64,000 nucleotides of DNA from Guadua angustifolia (taxonomy: Eukaryota; Streptophyta; Magnoliopsida; Poales; Poaceae), in the NCBI GenBank assembly GCA_036346375.1, contig CM070512.1:43632466-43696465 (forward strand), given 5' to 3'. Position numbers and translations under genes: made by a program. Below the pieces are notes generated by a model that was not told the DNA's origin, made no database searches, and was given only the letters and a program-made list of their open reading frames with translations. Every line of letters begins with the position of its first letter. The stretch's first letter is position 1. Below, piece after piece: positions 23,091 to 34,991 of the stretch.

Positions 23091-23600
23091 TGTCCTCGGC
23101 TTTTACCGACGACACAGATGCCAAAACCGGCGACACAGGGGCTCTGTCGTCGGCCTCCGACGACACAAGTCCCACGACACGAGTCGACGACACAACCAAC
23201 CTATGTCCACGGCCACAATAAATCCGGCGACACAGATGCCATCCGGCCGGCCCGACACCAGACATTTGTCGTCGGCGAACTTAAAGTCTGCCGTCTGGAG
23301 GGACACTTGTGTCCTCGGCCTAATTAATGCTTGCCGACACAGTGGACATCTGTGTCCTCGGCCTAATTATCTGCCGACCTGAGTGGACATCTGTGTCCTC
23401 GGCTGGGCTATAGCCGGCGACCTACCACTTTGGTGCGGAACACGGGGCTATCTTGTGTCGTCGGCATGGTTAAAGCCGGACCTGAGTGGACATCTGTGTC
23501 CTCGGCTGGCTATAGCCGACGACCAGACCCTTACTGTGCGAACACAGGGCTATCTTTTGTCGTCGGCATGGTTGGAGCCGAGGACACAGGTTGTAAAAAT
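23091..23600. repeat. Left subterminal repeat array of the inner CACTA
   Basis: Many copies of GTGTCCTCGGC and its complement, plus GTCGTCGGC/GCCGACGAC, alternate here. From about 23365 two similar units of about 120 bp follow each other, each with CATCTGTGTCCTCGGCTGG and a GGCTATAGCC core. Such arrays bind TNPA-type proteins in En/Spm. Confidence 0.75.
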
Positions 23601-25120
23601 AAAAAAAAATCTTGGGAATTTTAAAAAATCCAATTTTAACTCGCAAAAAGACCCCATTCCCAATAGGTTTTATATCCCCAATTGCCCGAACAATGACAAC
23701 ATATAATTTCACACACATGCATTCACATTCATCAATACAATTCACAAATGATCAAAGTTTCCTTGACACATTCACATTCACAAATATATTGCCCGAACAA
23801 TGCATGACAATATAATTTCACTAAATTTGTTTCCAATGTGTTTTGCTCAAAGTTCAAGACTATGAATCATCGAGACAAGAAATAAGAACATGGACAAGCC
23901 ACACTAGTAAATTTCAAAACCGACATGTAGGTCATTTTTGGAGAGAAATTATCGGTTTACATCTGGGATAATTAATGAATCCAAATTTTGATCTGCTTCT
24001 TGACCACGGTATGGACATCACAAGAAACCAGCAAACAAAACATCGTGACAACGAGCTATGCCATAATTAGCTAGCAAAAGCATTAAGGAAAAATAAAACT
24101 CTAAAATATATTTTTAATACCTTCATAGTGTGCTCTAAACTCATTCTGATGTACCTAGAAGCAAGTTTCTGAAGCTCCACAGTACTTAGTGGATATGGGG
24201 GGTATTTTAGTTTCTCCTGATTCCTGACATTTTGTACCTGCAGGAAACAAAATAAAACAACTTAAAACTCTCTCAATCTGTCAATAAAGTATAATAATAA
24301 CTCCTTTTACTGACAAAATAAAGCATAATAATAACTAGGCATACATATTGAAAGAAAACAAAAGTATGTAAGTACTTACAACCAAACTTTCCTCCATTGA
24401 GCAATTGTTCTTATTTTGGATGCAACTTCTTCACTAGCTGTTTCCAATGTGTTTTGCTCAAAGTTCTGAAGACTATGATCAACACCATATTTCACTCAAC
24501 CTAAAGCAATTTCCATTTATTAAAAGATTGTCATGCACTTAAAGAGTAAAAAATTTTGGCAGCACTTCTCCTAAAACTAGGACATCCACTCAGCAGACAA
24601 AAGACAACAGTTGATATGATAACAACATAAAGCAAATTAGGATAGCCAACCAAGCACATATAGCACATATAGCAAAATGCATTAATAATTCACAAATTCA
24701 GCTCACAAACCAAAAGTGTACATCACATTCACAATCAACAGGTCTATGAACCAGCAAAAGCAATAACTAACTAAGTCTGTGAACCAGCAAACGGATCAGC
24801 AAACACAGCGTCGACGAATTGATCTCAGAGCGATCTAGTGCCCTTTGGAATCACCTCCTGCGGAGCATTTCGCCGCAGAGCGGCAATGAGGTGGACACCT
24901 ACAAGAATAGAGGAAACCACAATTTTCAAAACTCTTGTGCATTTGTGTACTTGTATGAATAGTTAGCGGCGGAACAAAATGCATTACCCGTCGGCGTCGG
25001 TGTCTGCGTGAAGAACGGCGGGAGGTGGCATCTGCGGTGGCGGGAGGTCCGCCGCAACGCATCGTGGATATGATATGTTAGCATCTGAAGCGTGTAAGTA
25101 CAACGTAGCTACGTATACAA
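23601..25120. other. Inner CACTA 3' region, no gene
   Basis: AT-rich sequence lies beyond the 3' end of the transposase genes. A segment of about 27 bp starting GTTTCCAATGTG occurs twice in direct orientation, at about 23829 and 24440. A block at 24571-24603 recurs near 31312 and, in part, at 41800. No coding frame is supported. Confidence 0.45.
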
Positions 25121-25285
25121 TCTTAATTACACGAAATAGTTGTACATCCAGAGGTTCGACTCTGGAGGGCCTCATCGCCTCCTATCCTCCTCTCGCTCAC
25201 TTTGCCTCGCCGCTCATCCGCTTTGCCTCCATTGCTCATCCTTTGCATCTCTGCTACAACTCTGCGATCATCTTCGCTGGGCTTC

Positions 25286-26902
25286 TTATGCCTTTGGCGG
25301 AAGAGGCGGCTTCTTTGTCGACGTGTCCTGACTTGGCCCCTGTACGATTCGGGCGCCACCACCGAGTCCATGAAGCCGAGCCTGCCGTGACTCCTCCCAC
25401 CGGCGGTGCGTAGATGACCGGAGGTCGACCGGCATGGTCAAGGGGTCCTGATCGGCACCGTGCTTCTCCTTCATGGCTGCCTTTGTATGTATCTGCGAAA
25501 CAAATAAGATATGAAGTGGATTAACTCGGCCACGATTGCAATAGGCGTAGAAAGCGGCGAAAAGAGAAAGTCACTTACAATCTTCTCCTGGCAAACCGGG
25601 TGCATCGGTGGTTATGTACCGTCAGGTCGGACACGGGGCGTGTGTGCCTGCGTCCACACGGTGAACTCGTCGGGTCAAGTCCGTCTCGACTCCTGCAGTT
25701 CAATTTCAAATGTGAAATGAAAAACTGAATTGACAAGAATGCTAGAGTTGTACTTAGTATACTTACGATATCGCTTGTATGACGTGACCCATGCCTCGTC
25801 CACCTAGGTAGGTCACACAGATCTCGAGGTTGGCTTCTCGATTCCCCTATTCCTCTTGGACCTCTCGATCCACTCCTTCGATGCCCACATCTTGCGAGAT
25901 CCTTCCAGCGTGTGGACACTTGTCCATCGGTCCGGACGCCAAAGCGGTACTCCCGCCTCGAGGTCTTCATTGCAAGGCATGTGCCCTCGAGATCTTCATC
26001 CCGTGCTCTTGTAGTGCTTCATCACGCGTCCGCGGCATAACGATGGCGTCCTCGACCGTCTTTGCCGCCATTGTGCCGAGCAGGCGGCAAGCATGATAGT
26101 CGTCCTGGATGCGTCGGGGCCAAGCGATACCTCGCTGAAACGAAACAAACACGTGAAGCTATAAACACGAAAACATTAATAGAAATGACAACTTACCCGA
26201 ACTTCGGCTATGCAATGATCCGCAGTGCCTCCACTGGTCGTCCTCCACGAGCGAGTAGTCGCTCCATCTAGTCACAGGCGTCGAGCACCACCCTCGCCCA
26301 CTCTTGGGAGTAGAGCCGCTTCAAGATCACCCCTAGCAAGTGGCCCGGCTCTGCTTACCCTTGTTGAGGCAAACCAAGCCCTTTGCATGAAGAATTCATA
26401 ACAAGTAGTTATCAAGTTTGTGGTTAGCAATAAAAGACATCGAAAATTTATAGCACATACCTTCGCGCTAGAAACAACTATCAAGTATCCTGTCAATTTG
26501 GATCTGTGGGGGCTTTGGCAATTTATTCCGCCCCGACTCTTCTTGGATCCGTAGAGGCTCGGCGGAGGCACCCCGACTCGGTACCAACAGACTCCAATGG
26601 ACTCCAGTCCTCGTCCCGTCCTCATCCTCGTCCTCACCCCCCTCCTCAAGTGCCTGACGCCAATCACCCCAACGAAGCTCATCCTCGTCCACCTCCACCT
26701 CCTCCTCCTCCTCCTCCTCCACCTCCACTGCTCCTCCTCCTCCTCCTCCAGGGAGTCGGTGGTAGCCACCTCCTCCTCCTCCTCCTCCTCCTCCTCCTCT
26801 CAGGAAGCGTCGTCTTGGGGTGGCCGCCTGCTGCACTGCCTCATGCCCCCTTCCCAAGACCTTCTTCAATTTTGAAGCCAACTTCTTCAGCTTAGGAGCC
26901 AT
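25286..26902 (-). pseudogene. tnpA-like (Ptta/En/Spm plant transposase) gene, broken
   Basis: The first exon starts at 26902 with MAPKLKKLASKLKKVLGRG and runs through glycine-rich and acidic tracts encoded by CTC/CTT-rich repeats. Plausible splice pairs follow on the minus strand: donor GTATGTG near 26463, acceptor GCAAAG near 26381; donor GGTAAGTT near 26193, acceptor TTTCAG near 26133; donor GTAAGTAT near 25770, acceptor CTGCAG near 25696. The exon beginning near 25696 includes VWTQAHT and VCQEKI, resembling the THT/E-rich motif of plant Ptta/En/Spm transposases. In En/Spm the product binds subterminal repeats and helps excision. In-frame stops in places indicate a pseudogene or sequence errors; exon limits are approximate. 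Confidence 0.6.
26690..26806. repeat. CTC trinucleotide tracts
   Basis: Two runs of CTC/CCT repeats encode, on the minus strand, poly-Glu and poly-Gly parts of the tnpA-like first exon. Confidence 0.85.
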
Positions 26903-26999
26903 CTGCACAAATTAAATTAAATGACATAAAGTACATTCATATTAATTGAAGCGAATAAAATATAAATGTATATAAAATTAAATGACATAAAGTATATAA

Positions 27000-29900
27000 A
27001 ATTAAACCTATAAAATTAAATAGCTTAAAATCTTGGCTTCCTCTTCCTCTGCCTCTTCCTCTTCCTCTTCCTCTTCCTCTACCTCTTCCTCTTCCTCTAC
27101 CCTTTCCTACTCTTCTTCTCCTTCTACATGAGATGGGTATACCGATCCCAAAATATTATCTAGCCCATCACCAATATCGACATGCGGCTTCTCACGTAAC
27201 TCTTGTTCTTGGAATACCTCCACGTCTGGGTGAGAATCGAGTAAATCTTCCGTGAGATCGGGCAATCTACAGTGGAAGACATTTATGTACAATCCACCAA
27301 CTTTTGTAATTCGTGGGCGTCTGGCGGATAGAACACCAGCTCGACTGTTAAAGGCGAGAATGAACACGTCGGGCTTTTGATCTGACTTCTTATGATTGAT
27401 CTCCACTAGTCCTAGTTTGAATCGCGCACCCCACTAGTTGGATGGAACCATCTGCAACGAAAGACACGGCGAGAGATCTTTGTTGCCTTCATACGAAATT
27501 TCTACAATATTCTCGATGATCCCATAGTACTCTATATACGGACCACGAGTCATCGGTGACATAACTCACGACGCCATTGTTCACCGTAGTTGCATTGGGG
27601 CGGTGACTCAACCACCGGATCGAAATCGATATCCATGGCAATCATAGCATCCATGGACCTTAATTCTCTGGTTTGCATCCACGTGACATTTGTCGGAGAT
27701 CGTTGTGCGCTGCGGTGTCTTTGACCTTGCACAAGCATTCGAGCAAAATTCATTAAGGAATAAATGCCACACATTTGTAAATTAAGTGAACTTGTATAAG
27801 AGGAAGAAGGTTATGTGGTAATGAAACCAGGTTAGAAAGTTTGGGCGGCCTTGTCCACGACCTCGCCGTTTGATTGTCAATTTGTTTGCAGAAGGTTCAC
27901 GATCCTTCCCACTCTTCTTGAATAAATTGACTACAAGATTTAATATTTATTTCAGACATTTATTTCATAAATGCGTATTTATGACTTATTTGAGACATTT
28001 ATTGACTTACTCGATGTACACCTTCATTTCATCCATGTTGTCGTACCGTATAAGCTGAATCAAATCCTTTTCCATTGCGTCCAAGTCACGTGTGGTGCTT
28101 TTGCCGACATTGCATCCGGCTTGGTCATGGAACACCTCCAAGTTGGAAGTATACGTGGCGTGCCTTCTTATACCTTGGTTGTGGCACATGGACCTTGTTT
28201 TTTTATGCATAAAGTATTTGTCCGTGAAGTAGGCGATCTCTGAATCACCAAGCTTGACATCGCCTTCGACTCGTGCTTTGTTCTTCACCTTCGCTCTAAG
28301 ACTTTTCATCATCGCTCCACAGATACATCCACCTAAAGCGCTTGGCCCCCAACTTTTGCTTCATATGGCGGATGAACGATAGATGTTGCATGCAATTGAA
28401 AAACCAGGACATAAATCTTCTCGAGCTTTGTCACAAGCACGACAATGTCCTTCTCCAATTCCTCCATCCTCGATGCGGATATCTCTTTTCTGTGAGCTCT
28501 CGATAGAAGAAGCTAAGCTCTGCCAAAGTGATCCATATATCATCGTCAACATATCCACGCCACACTAGTGAAACAGACGCTCTATGAAGACTTTGTAGTC
28601 GTGGGCATTCATCCCATTTAACTTGCATTGCTCTATACTAACGGCATGTCGAAGGTTCGCCGCATAACCATCTGGGAATTTAACCTTTTCCTTAATCCAA
28701 TCAAGAATCTGCTTTATTTGCCCACGTGTAAGGCAGAATTTTGCCCTAGGTTTCCTCCCATTCTCGCCGAGGTTCATATGCGGCGATCACATATCGAGCG
28801 CTTGATCGAGGCGTGCTTTCTTGTTATCTTTAGTCTTACGTAGGATGTCGGTTTGTGTTCACGGCCGCTCGCACATATTTTTCTCTTGGTGCATCACGTC
28901 GATGTTGTGAGGTAACCGGTCTTTGCATAAGGAAGGTTGTAGATCTGCACTTATGAGTCCAATGGTGCTCCTCACCATAGTCTTTCACATACCCGATATC
29001 CGCTAGATCGTCATGCGGTCGATGATATCCTCGCACTTGAAAGCGTTCGGGTGGCCCCTTCTTCCTGATCTTGCCTTTGCGAAATGCCTTTTTGATTCCT
29101 AAATGGGTGCTTCGGCTCCGAGAAACAACGGTGACGGTCGAACCAACAGGACTTACCCCATTTTTCAAAGGTGAAAGCATCGATGTTACTGCAGCATATA
29201 GGGCATGACAACTTTCCATCGTGCTCCACCGAGAACATGCCATCGGCGGAAAATCGTGTATTGACCATAGGTATGCGCACGCATCCTAAAGTTCTTCCCC
29301 TTGTAGCTATCATGCGTCAAGACTCCTTTAGTCCACTGGTCGGTCGGCTCTTCTACGGAGGTTGCATGAATAGATCTAAGTTTTTCCGGAGACTTAGGCT
29401 CGGGTATTATAACGGAAAAAACATGTACTCTTCTTTCAAGCGAGTTGAGGCGGCGAGTTATGCGGGATTGCGAACACGGCGGCCACAGTCTGGTGCGCCA
29501 TCATATTGAATGGCGTGAACCCATCGGTCGAGAGGCCTATCGCACATTCCTAGTCTCCGCCGCAAATTGAGGTGTTGTTGGTCAAAGTGCCTCCAAGCAC
29601 GCATCGAGACGGATGAATCATCACGCCCTCCTTTCTCGCTTGTCCTCTTTGTGCCACCTCATGTGTCTCGCCGTGGCCTTGGACATGTCTGACGCCGCAG
29701 AGCGTTGAGTGATCGGAAAAAGCGGAATGTTTTCCGCCACCGCCGTCTGTCTCATTCCACGTTCTGTACATTTAACTTCCTCGTCTTGACTCTCATTACA
29801 ATGCTTACGGTGAGTCGGCCAGAATCGGTCTTCAATAAAGCATGCAGAACTTTGGGCAATAGTCTATCCTCTCGCACGGCATACCTAACACGCGAAGAAG

Positions 29901-30485
29901 CTTCTTCGACTCGTAAAGATTCGAGTCATCTTGTGTCCACTCGGAAGGAGGCTATCCAAAGCGGTTTGCAAAAGGTCGTTGAAGCAATTGGTGACAGGTT
30001 GTACTTGGTCTTCACCGCCATTAGGCGACAACTGCCGAGATGCAGATCACATCGGTATGCTCATGCAGCGGCAACTTGGCACAATCAAGGAGCTTCTCGA
30101 ATTGTTCGGCAAGTGGTTCGGACTCTTCCTCGGGAGAGATCGTGGCCAAGCCACATCATCCGTGAGCTCGTCTAATCTATCAACCGACCGTCGTAGCCCT
30201 CTTCAAAATCACGGGGCCACACACGCGCGGGCCTTCCTCTCGCCATGAGCTACCCATACAAAGTAATTTGGTTTGAAGCCATGCCTACATAGGTGATGGC
30301 TAATATCCTTCTTGGTCCTCTTCTCGGTGTTCGAGCACGCAGCGCAAGGACACCACATGACCATTGCATTAGGGTCGGGAATCTTGGAAAGCATCATCCA
30401 CGAATGCTCTAGCCTTCTCGATCCACTCGTCAGTGTGTCTCCCGGACTTCATCCAACCATCGTACATCCACCGCCGATCTTCCAT
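27000..30485 (-). pseudogene. TNP2-type CACTA transposase, frame-broken
   Basis: Reading leftwards from 30485: a Transpos_assoc-like N-terminus with RWMYDGWM, then WCPCAACSN and HHLCRHGF (30397-30209); the TNP2 core with LSCPICCSN, WFDRHRCF and HPFRNQKG (29313-29011); FPDGYAANL and LNGMNAHDYKVF (28777-28565), matching the family's LKSHDCH region; a stretch with FFYREL (28628-28431); VKNKARVEGD (about 28290); and a C-terminal region resembling DUF4216 (27774-27107). TNP2 proteins carry the RNase H-like DDE transposase of CACTA elements and act in the nucleus. Domain order is complete, but pieces lie in different frames, so the gene is decayed, uses several introns, or contains sequence errors. 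Confidence 0.8.
27036..27115. repeat. CTTCCT hexanucleotide repeat
   Basis: A CTTCCT-type repeat follows the DUF4216-like frame at its 3' side and encodes acidic residues on the minus strand. Confidence 0.8.
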
Positions 30486-30489
30486 GCAA

Positions 30490-31480
30490 AGATAAACACT
30501 ACATAACGTCAATGCATGCATCCAAATTTCAGATTTAGGCGGTTTAAGCCTTGCTAAATAGGAGGGCTTACCCACCTTGATGTGGGCTTAAATCTGATGG
30601 TGCGTGTACGAGGGTGCTCGGTCGAAATTCAGCGACATAACCCGTTGTTCTCCAGAGTGCAGCAGACGGGCACGACGATACCACTTATGTTATGCACTAG
30701 GAGAGCGACAAGGAAATACTGCCGGAATCCCAACCCGTACACCCTCGTGTCACGACCATTGTACTCAAGCGCGACATCCGTGGGCTGTCCAAAACATGGA
30801 CAGCTCGAGGCGCAACACTTTTCGTAATGGAACCCAACGAATCACCGTCGAGCTCCTTACGAAAATATGCAGCGCCGACGCGGGTTTAACTCGCTCGGTT
30901 GGCGTTACAAATGCAATTCTAATAAAATTATTATATGTTGTGATTTGCAAGCAATATACACTATATATATACACTTGAATCATTTACTTTTTCCCACACA
31001 AATGCCTTAGTTCCTATTTGGATTGCAGAAATCGAAAACACTACAATTACATATCATGTCCATTTGAATCTATAGAAATTAAAACGCACAATAACCATAC
31101 CACTCACTAATTATATATGATTTGTTAGCCACACTAAAATAATGCCCGATTTTGCATATCGCTTAGGAACAAACCGACCAAAGAGACATTATCTAGGGAC
31201 AAACCGACCAAAGAGAAGAAGGACAACAAGCGCACAATACGCTAGAATAATTTAGCAAAGTAAGCTAACATACCGACAACTTACGAAATTATTAGAAATT
31301 TTAAACACCTCCTAAAACTAGGACATCCACTCGGCGGACAAAAAGCGATATTTAATATAATAACAACCATATATAGCAACTAACGATAATCAACCACGCA
31401 CAATATTTAATATGGATTGCTCGGCTACATTACGCATATACATTTTATTTCATCACACCATTATACATTTCATTAAATAG
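30490..31480. other. Inner CACTA sequence upstream of TNP2
   Basis: No domain beyond the TNP2 start is recognised. A tandem pair of ACAAACCGACCAAAGAGA lies near 31170 and 31202. The block near 31312-31345 repeats one at 24571-24603 in the same orientation. Confidence 0.4.
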
Positions 31481-31484
31481 GAGA

Positions 31485-31943
31485 TTACCTTAGCAGGAGA
31501 TGGCGACTAGGAGGGCGAGGGGGCGGCGACGTCGTAGGACGAGCTTCGAAAGCGAGCGGCGTGGTTCGAGTGTGGACGACCTCCACGATGTCGGGCGGAG
31601 CGTCGGCGGCGGCGGCGTCGTCGGGCCGCCGGCGAGAGTCGAGAAGGAAGATCGGCGAAGGCGATGGCCGGTAAGGGCGCAGCGGCGATGGCGGTGGCAG
31701 CCCGGGAGGCGGCGGCGGCAGGAAGCGGTGGCAAGCAGACGGGAGGAGGCTGGGCCGGCGGCCGGCGAAGCAGACGGGAGCGCGGCGGCGGCAGCGGCAG
31801 AAAGCGGTGGCCGGCAGAGCGAGGCGGCGGCAGCCGTGGCGGCACGGGAAGCGGCCGGGAAGCGCAGGAGGTCCGGAGGAGATGGGGCGCAGGGCTGGCT
31901 CGCCAAAAAACCGAACGGGAGAGTTGCGGCGCAAAGGTTATAA
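31485..31943 (-). other. GC-rich leader or promoter region of the inner CACTA
   Basis: This GCC/GGC-rich stretch lies upstream of the transposase on its coding strand. It keeps long frames open on both strands because of composition, none with a recognisable domain. A 5' leader or first exon is the likely role. Confidence 0.4.
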
Positions 31944-32410
31944 CGGTACCTGTGTCGTCGCGAGCGAAACCGCCGACACAGATATGGTCACCTAACCCTA
32001 AGCACGCACGGCCGGGCCCACTGTCAGAGATATGAGCTCAGTGTCGGCGGCTAATATAACCCCGCGGACACATATATGAACTCAGTGTCACGAGCGGGAG
32101 AGTTTGCGGCGCAAAGGTGATAACGATACATGTATAAATCGGCCAAGCGAAACCGCCGACACAAATATGGTCACGTAACCCTAAGCACGCACGGGCCCAC
32201 TAAGCACGCACGGCGGGCCTTGTCGAGATATGAACTTCGGTGTCGGCGGCTAATGAAAGACCGCGGACACAGATATGAACTTCGGTGGCGGCTAATAAAA
32301 CCCCGAGACGAGATATGGGTCACAAGGCACACAACACGACGGGCCTTGGCGAAGCGATAACCAAGTCGATGTCGGCGGCTAATACATGGCGCGGACACGA
32401 GATATAAATC
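31918..32410. repeat. Right subterminal tandem repeats, about 180-bp unit
   Basis: GAGAGTTGCGGCGCAAAGG at 31918 recurs as GAGAGTTTGCGGCGCAAAGG at 32098. Both copies continue with ACCGCCGACACA and TATGGTCAC. Shorter GTCGGCGGCTAAT units follow at intervals to 32380. This is the right-hand counterpart of the subterminal array at 23091-23600 but built from different units. Confidence 0.7.
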
Positions 32411-32469
32411 CTTGTAACCTCGCGCACAATGGGTCCCAATTCCCTAAGCCAAAGAAAGCGTCCAACAAG

Positions 32470-32810
32470 ACAATTTTAGGATCGGTTTAAGGTTTTAGAA
32501 CATGCACAACCTATTCGGTGATTGCTCGCTCTTCTTTCGTCGGCATTTCATCGTCATAAAAAGTTCTTACGAAAACTCACGGAGAGTAATGTAGTACGTG
32601 TCACCACCACAGTACATTCTTCGATACTTTTGTAGCCTCGACGAATTGAACGAGACATTTTAAGGTCACTTTAAGGTTTTACAACATGCACCTATTTCGG
32701 TCATTAATTGATCGCTCTTCAATCGCCACGTTGAATCGTGAAGGTTCTACTCAAACTCGAGAGTTAATTAACGCAGCGTCGTGCGGAGACATACACACAG
32801 TAGTAACATA
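32470..32810. repeat. Tandem duplication, about 182-bp unit
   Basis: TTTAAGGTTTTAGAACATGCA near 32488 recurs as TTTAAGGTTTTACAACATGCA near 32670, with similar sequence after each, including CGCTCTTC. Two diverged copies are visible. Confidence 0.65.
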
Positions 32811-33400
32811 CCAATTAATTAAATAATAAAAAGTTACATATCATATAGATGTATGTTGCCTAACAACTATTCTAAAAGCTCTAATTAATTTTTCTTAATT
32901 TTAAAAACAACAAAAACATTTTCATATAGATTTTCTCAATTAATCTGCAATTACTATTGTAAATCATTAAACTAAAATAAAACCGTCGACAATGCTTCAC
33001 ATTGTAAATCGGTATCTTTGGTACCGTCGACATAGATTTATTGTATCGTGTTTGTCTCTCCCAAGCGACATAGATTGATTCACGCGCCGATTTGAGGTGG
33101 AGTGCCTGTGTCGTCGGTGTATGATAGAGCCGAAGACACAGACTTGTGTTGGCGGGATCTCCAATTCAAATTTCATTCTTGCCGATACTCCTGTTTGGTG
33201 AGTGCTGTGTCGTCGGGCTAAGTGAGGCCGAGGACACACTCGAGCTCTATGTCGGTGGGTTAGGTGAGGCCGAGACACACGTATGCTTGGTGTATATATG
33301 TCGTCGGGTTGCATTTGAGCCGTCGACAGAGGTAACTACGTGTAAATCGGCCGTTTCTAAGCGATAAAAATGTTTCGGCCGAGGACACTGTTCTTGTTTC
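32811..33400. repeat. Right end of the inner CACTA with GCCGAGGACAC motifs
   Basis: AT-rich sequence to about 33000 is followed by repeated GTGTCGTCGG and GCCGAGGACAC motifs up to the TIR at 33408. These match motifs of the left subterminal array. Confidence 0.6.
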
Positions 33401-33525
33401 CTGTAGTGATCCAACCCCATTCCTATCAATGAATACTATAAGATTTCAATAATGTCTTGGCAAAACCCCCATATAAGTCTAGCGTCCAGTGGTTTCAGGG
33501 TCCGGTGGTACTTGCTCACCGAGGG

Positions 33526-33682
33526 GGAGGTCGCTGCGGAGGTCGTTGACGGGAAGGTCACTGCGGGGGAGGATGCCCAGGGGAACACTAACAGGGAGGT
33601 CGTTGCGTGGGAGGATGCTGACGGGGAGGATGCTGCGCGGGAGGATGTCGACGAGGAGGTCGCCATGGCAGAGGATGCCAAG
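33526..33682. repeat. 15-bp minisatellite, about ten units
   Basis: Units of the form GAGGTCGTTGACGGG / GAGGATGCTGCGCGG repeat every 15 bp, keeping both strands open. The repeat is in the right part of the outer CACTA, 290 bp from its TIR. Confidence 0.8.
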
Positions 33683-33980
33683 GGGTGCGGCTGAACGAGC
33701 GAGGAAGGAGGCGAATGGTTTTCAATTTCGTTTGGTTGAGGAGTGAGGCGAGCACAAAACCTAGAACGATATATATATTTAAGGAGTGTTATCACAGACA
33801 GTTCTATTAAAAAAACTATTTGTGATAATCTAATATCATAGACGGTTCTATTAATTTAAAAACCGTTAGTGATGACTCATGTTCACATCACTGACGGTTT
33901 TTTGCAAAAATCATATGTGATATTCAATTATTACAGACGGTTTTAAAAAACCGTCTATGATTATTTTTGTAGTAGTGCAA

Positions 33981-34479
33981 GTTTTCATCCATTTGAACAT
34001 CATCGAGGTGCACAATTTTTATTTGCAAAAACATAGGAGATTCAACTCGGTGGACAACAATGGCGGATTTCCTAGGACTTTTTTTTAAAAGGTCAGCAAC
34101 TTAATGATACCGGGTGAAAGAGTGTCGGGTATTGATCTGATCAGATCATGCTTCGCCACCATTGATGCTGAGATGACATTGTAGATACCCGCTAGAAATA
34201 TGGACCATGACCTCACGGTATGGGGTTTTAAAAAAAACGGCATGAGCTCCCGTATTTATTAAAAAAGGAAAACAACAGGCAGACTATAAACACACATACC
34301 ATACACAAACATGTATACATGTCCACGCTCGCACCCGGCTCGTGAGGTGCCTGTATCGATCCTTGAACACGGATAGGCTTCATGGCACCGAAGCGCCTCG
34401 CCCGCTGAGCAAAGCTCAACCCTCACGGCATAGGCTTTTGAGAGGAGTGCTGTGTACGAGGTCCGTTCGTCGTATCATA
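33981..34479. other. Spacer right of the CACTA cluster
   Basis: No gene or bounded repeat is recognised. Confidence 0.35.
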
Positions 34480-34745
34480 TTCTGTCTGCTGAAGCGAATC
34501 CAGCACACAAAAGCTCAAGAGACAATGAACACCCGGTATGGAACGCGATCTGGGGTTTAAATGTCCCTTCAAAGATAAGAATTTTCTAGTGGCGTCAGAT
34601 ATTATTTTCCTACAAGAAGTGTGTCGTACAGACGCCATCTTGAGAATGAGAAAGCTTGTGAACTCTGTGTAGGCACCGAGCGAAACACCGTACCATTTGT
34701 TCACTCAGTGCCCATTATCGAAGCTTTTTTGGTTGCAAGTCAGTG
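34480..34745 (+). pseudogene. Relic of a LINE-type RT C-terminus (zf-RVT)
   Basis: Plus-strand frames read NVPSKIRIF followed, after a stop, by WR, then ACELCVGTER. This fits the VPxKIxxFxW and CxxC...E signature of the zf-RVT domain at the C-terminus of plant non-LTR reverse transcriptases. An in-frame stop and the missing final His/Cys show decay. The fragment is short, so the call is tentative. Confidence 0.45.
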
Positions 34746-34991
34746 AGGATGAGATTTTTTATCGTTCTTTGTGTAAAACTCAAGATTTGCCGCAAAGAAC
34801 CCAAATGGGTTCGTATTGTATCTATACTCATAAGCAACAAATTACAATTGTTAAGATTACATAACAAAACAGAGTAGTCATAACAAGCACAGTATGTTGT
34901 GAATCTCAAAAGAATTGTCGATAGCGCTACAGTAAACAGCAACAACAGAATCCTCTGAAACTAATCTAACTCTGAACTACTTCTTTAAATA

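Larger units (their letters stand above)
23070..33408 (-). mobile_element. Inner CACTA element with TNP2-type transposase, TSD ATC
   Basis: The left end is CACTACAGAGATCTTGC; the right end, inverted, is CACTACAGGAAACAAG. Both are followed at the same offset by CAGTGTCCTCGGC. ATC flanks the element (23067-23069 and 33409-33411). At 10,339 bp it has the size of an autonomous En/Spm-like element. It encodes, on the minus strand, a TNP2-type transposase (about 30485-27000) followed by a tnpA-like gene (about 26902-25286). Both are interrupted by frameshifts, so the present copy is not expected to be active. Confidence 0.88.
21111..33977. mobile_element. Outer CACTA element (non-autonomous), TSD CAA, split by an inner CACTA
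   Basis: The right end, inverted, is CACTACTACAAAAATAATC; the left end is AACTACTACAAAATATC, with the first C changed to A. CAA flanks both sides (21108-21110 and 33978-33980). Subterminal repeats around ATCACAGACGGTT occur at 21130-21320 and 33785-33960 in both orientations, as expected for transposase-binding arrays of CACTA elements. Without the inner insertion (23070-33411, including one TSD copy) the element is about 2.5 kb with no transposase, so it is non-autonomous. Its body holds a long inverted repeat (21335-21642) and a 15-bp minisatellite (33526-33682). Confidence 0.85.

Noticed and set aside
31485..31943. Long overlapping open frames on both strands (138-149 aa)
   Set aside because: The sequence is GCC/GGC-rich, so frames stay open by composition. 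The translations are Pro/Arg/Ser-rich with no domain, and the stretch lies inside a CACTA element.
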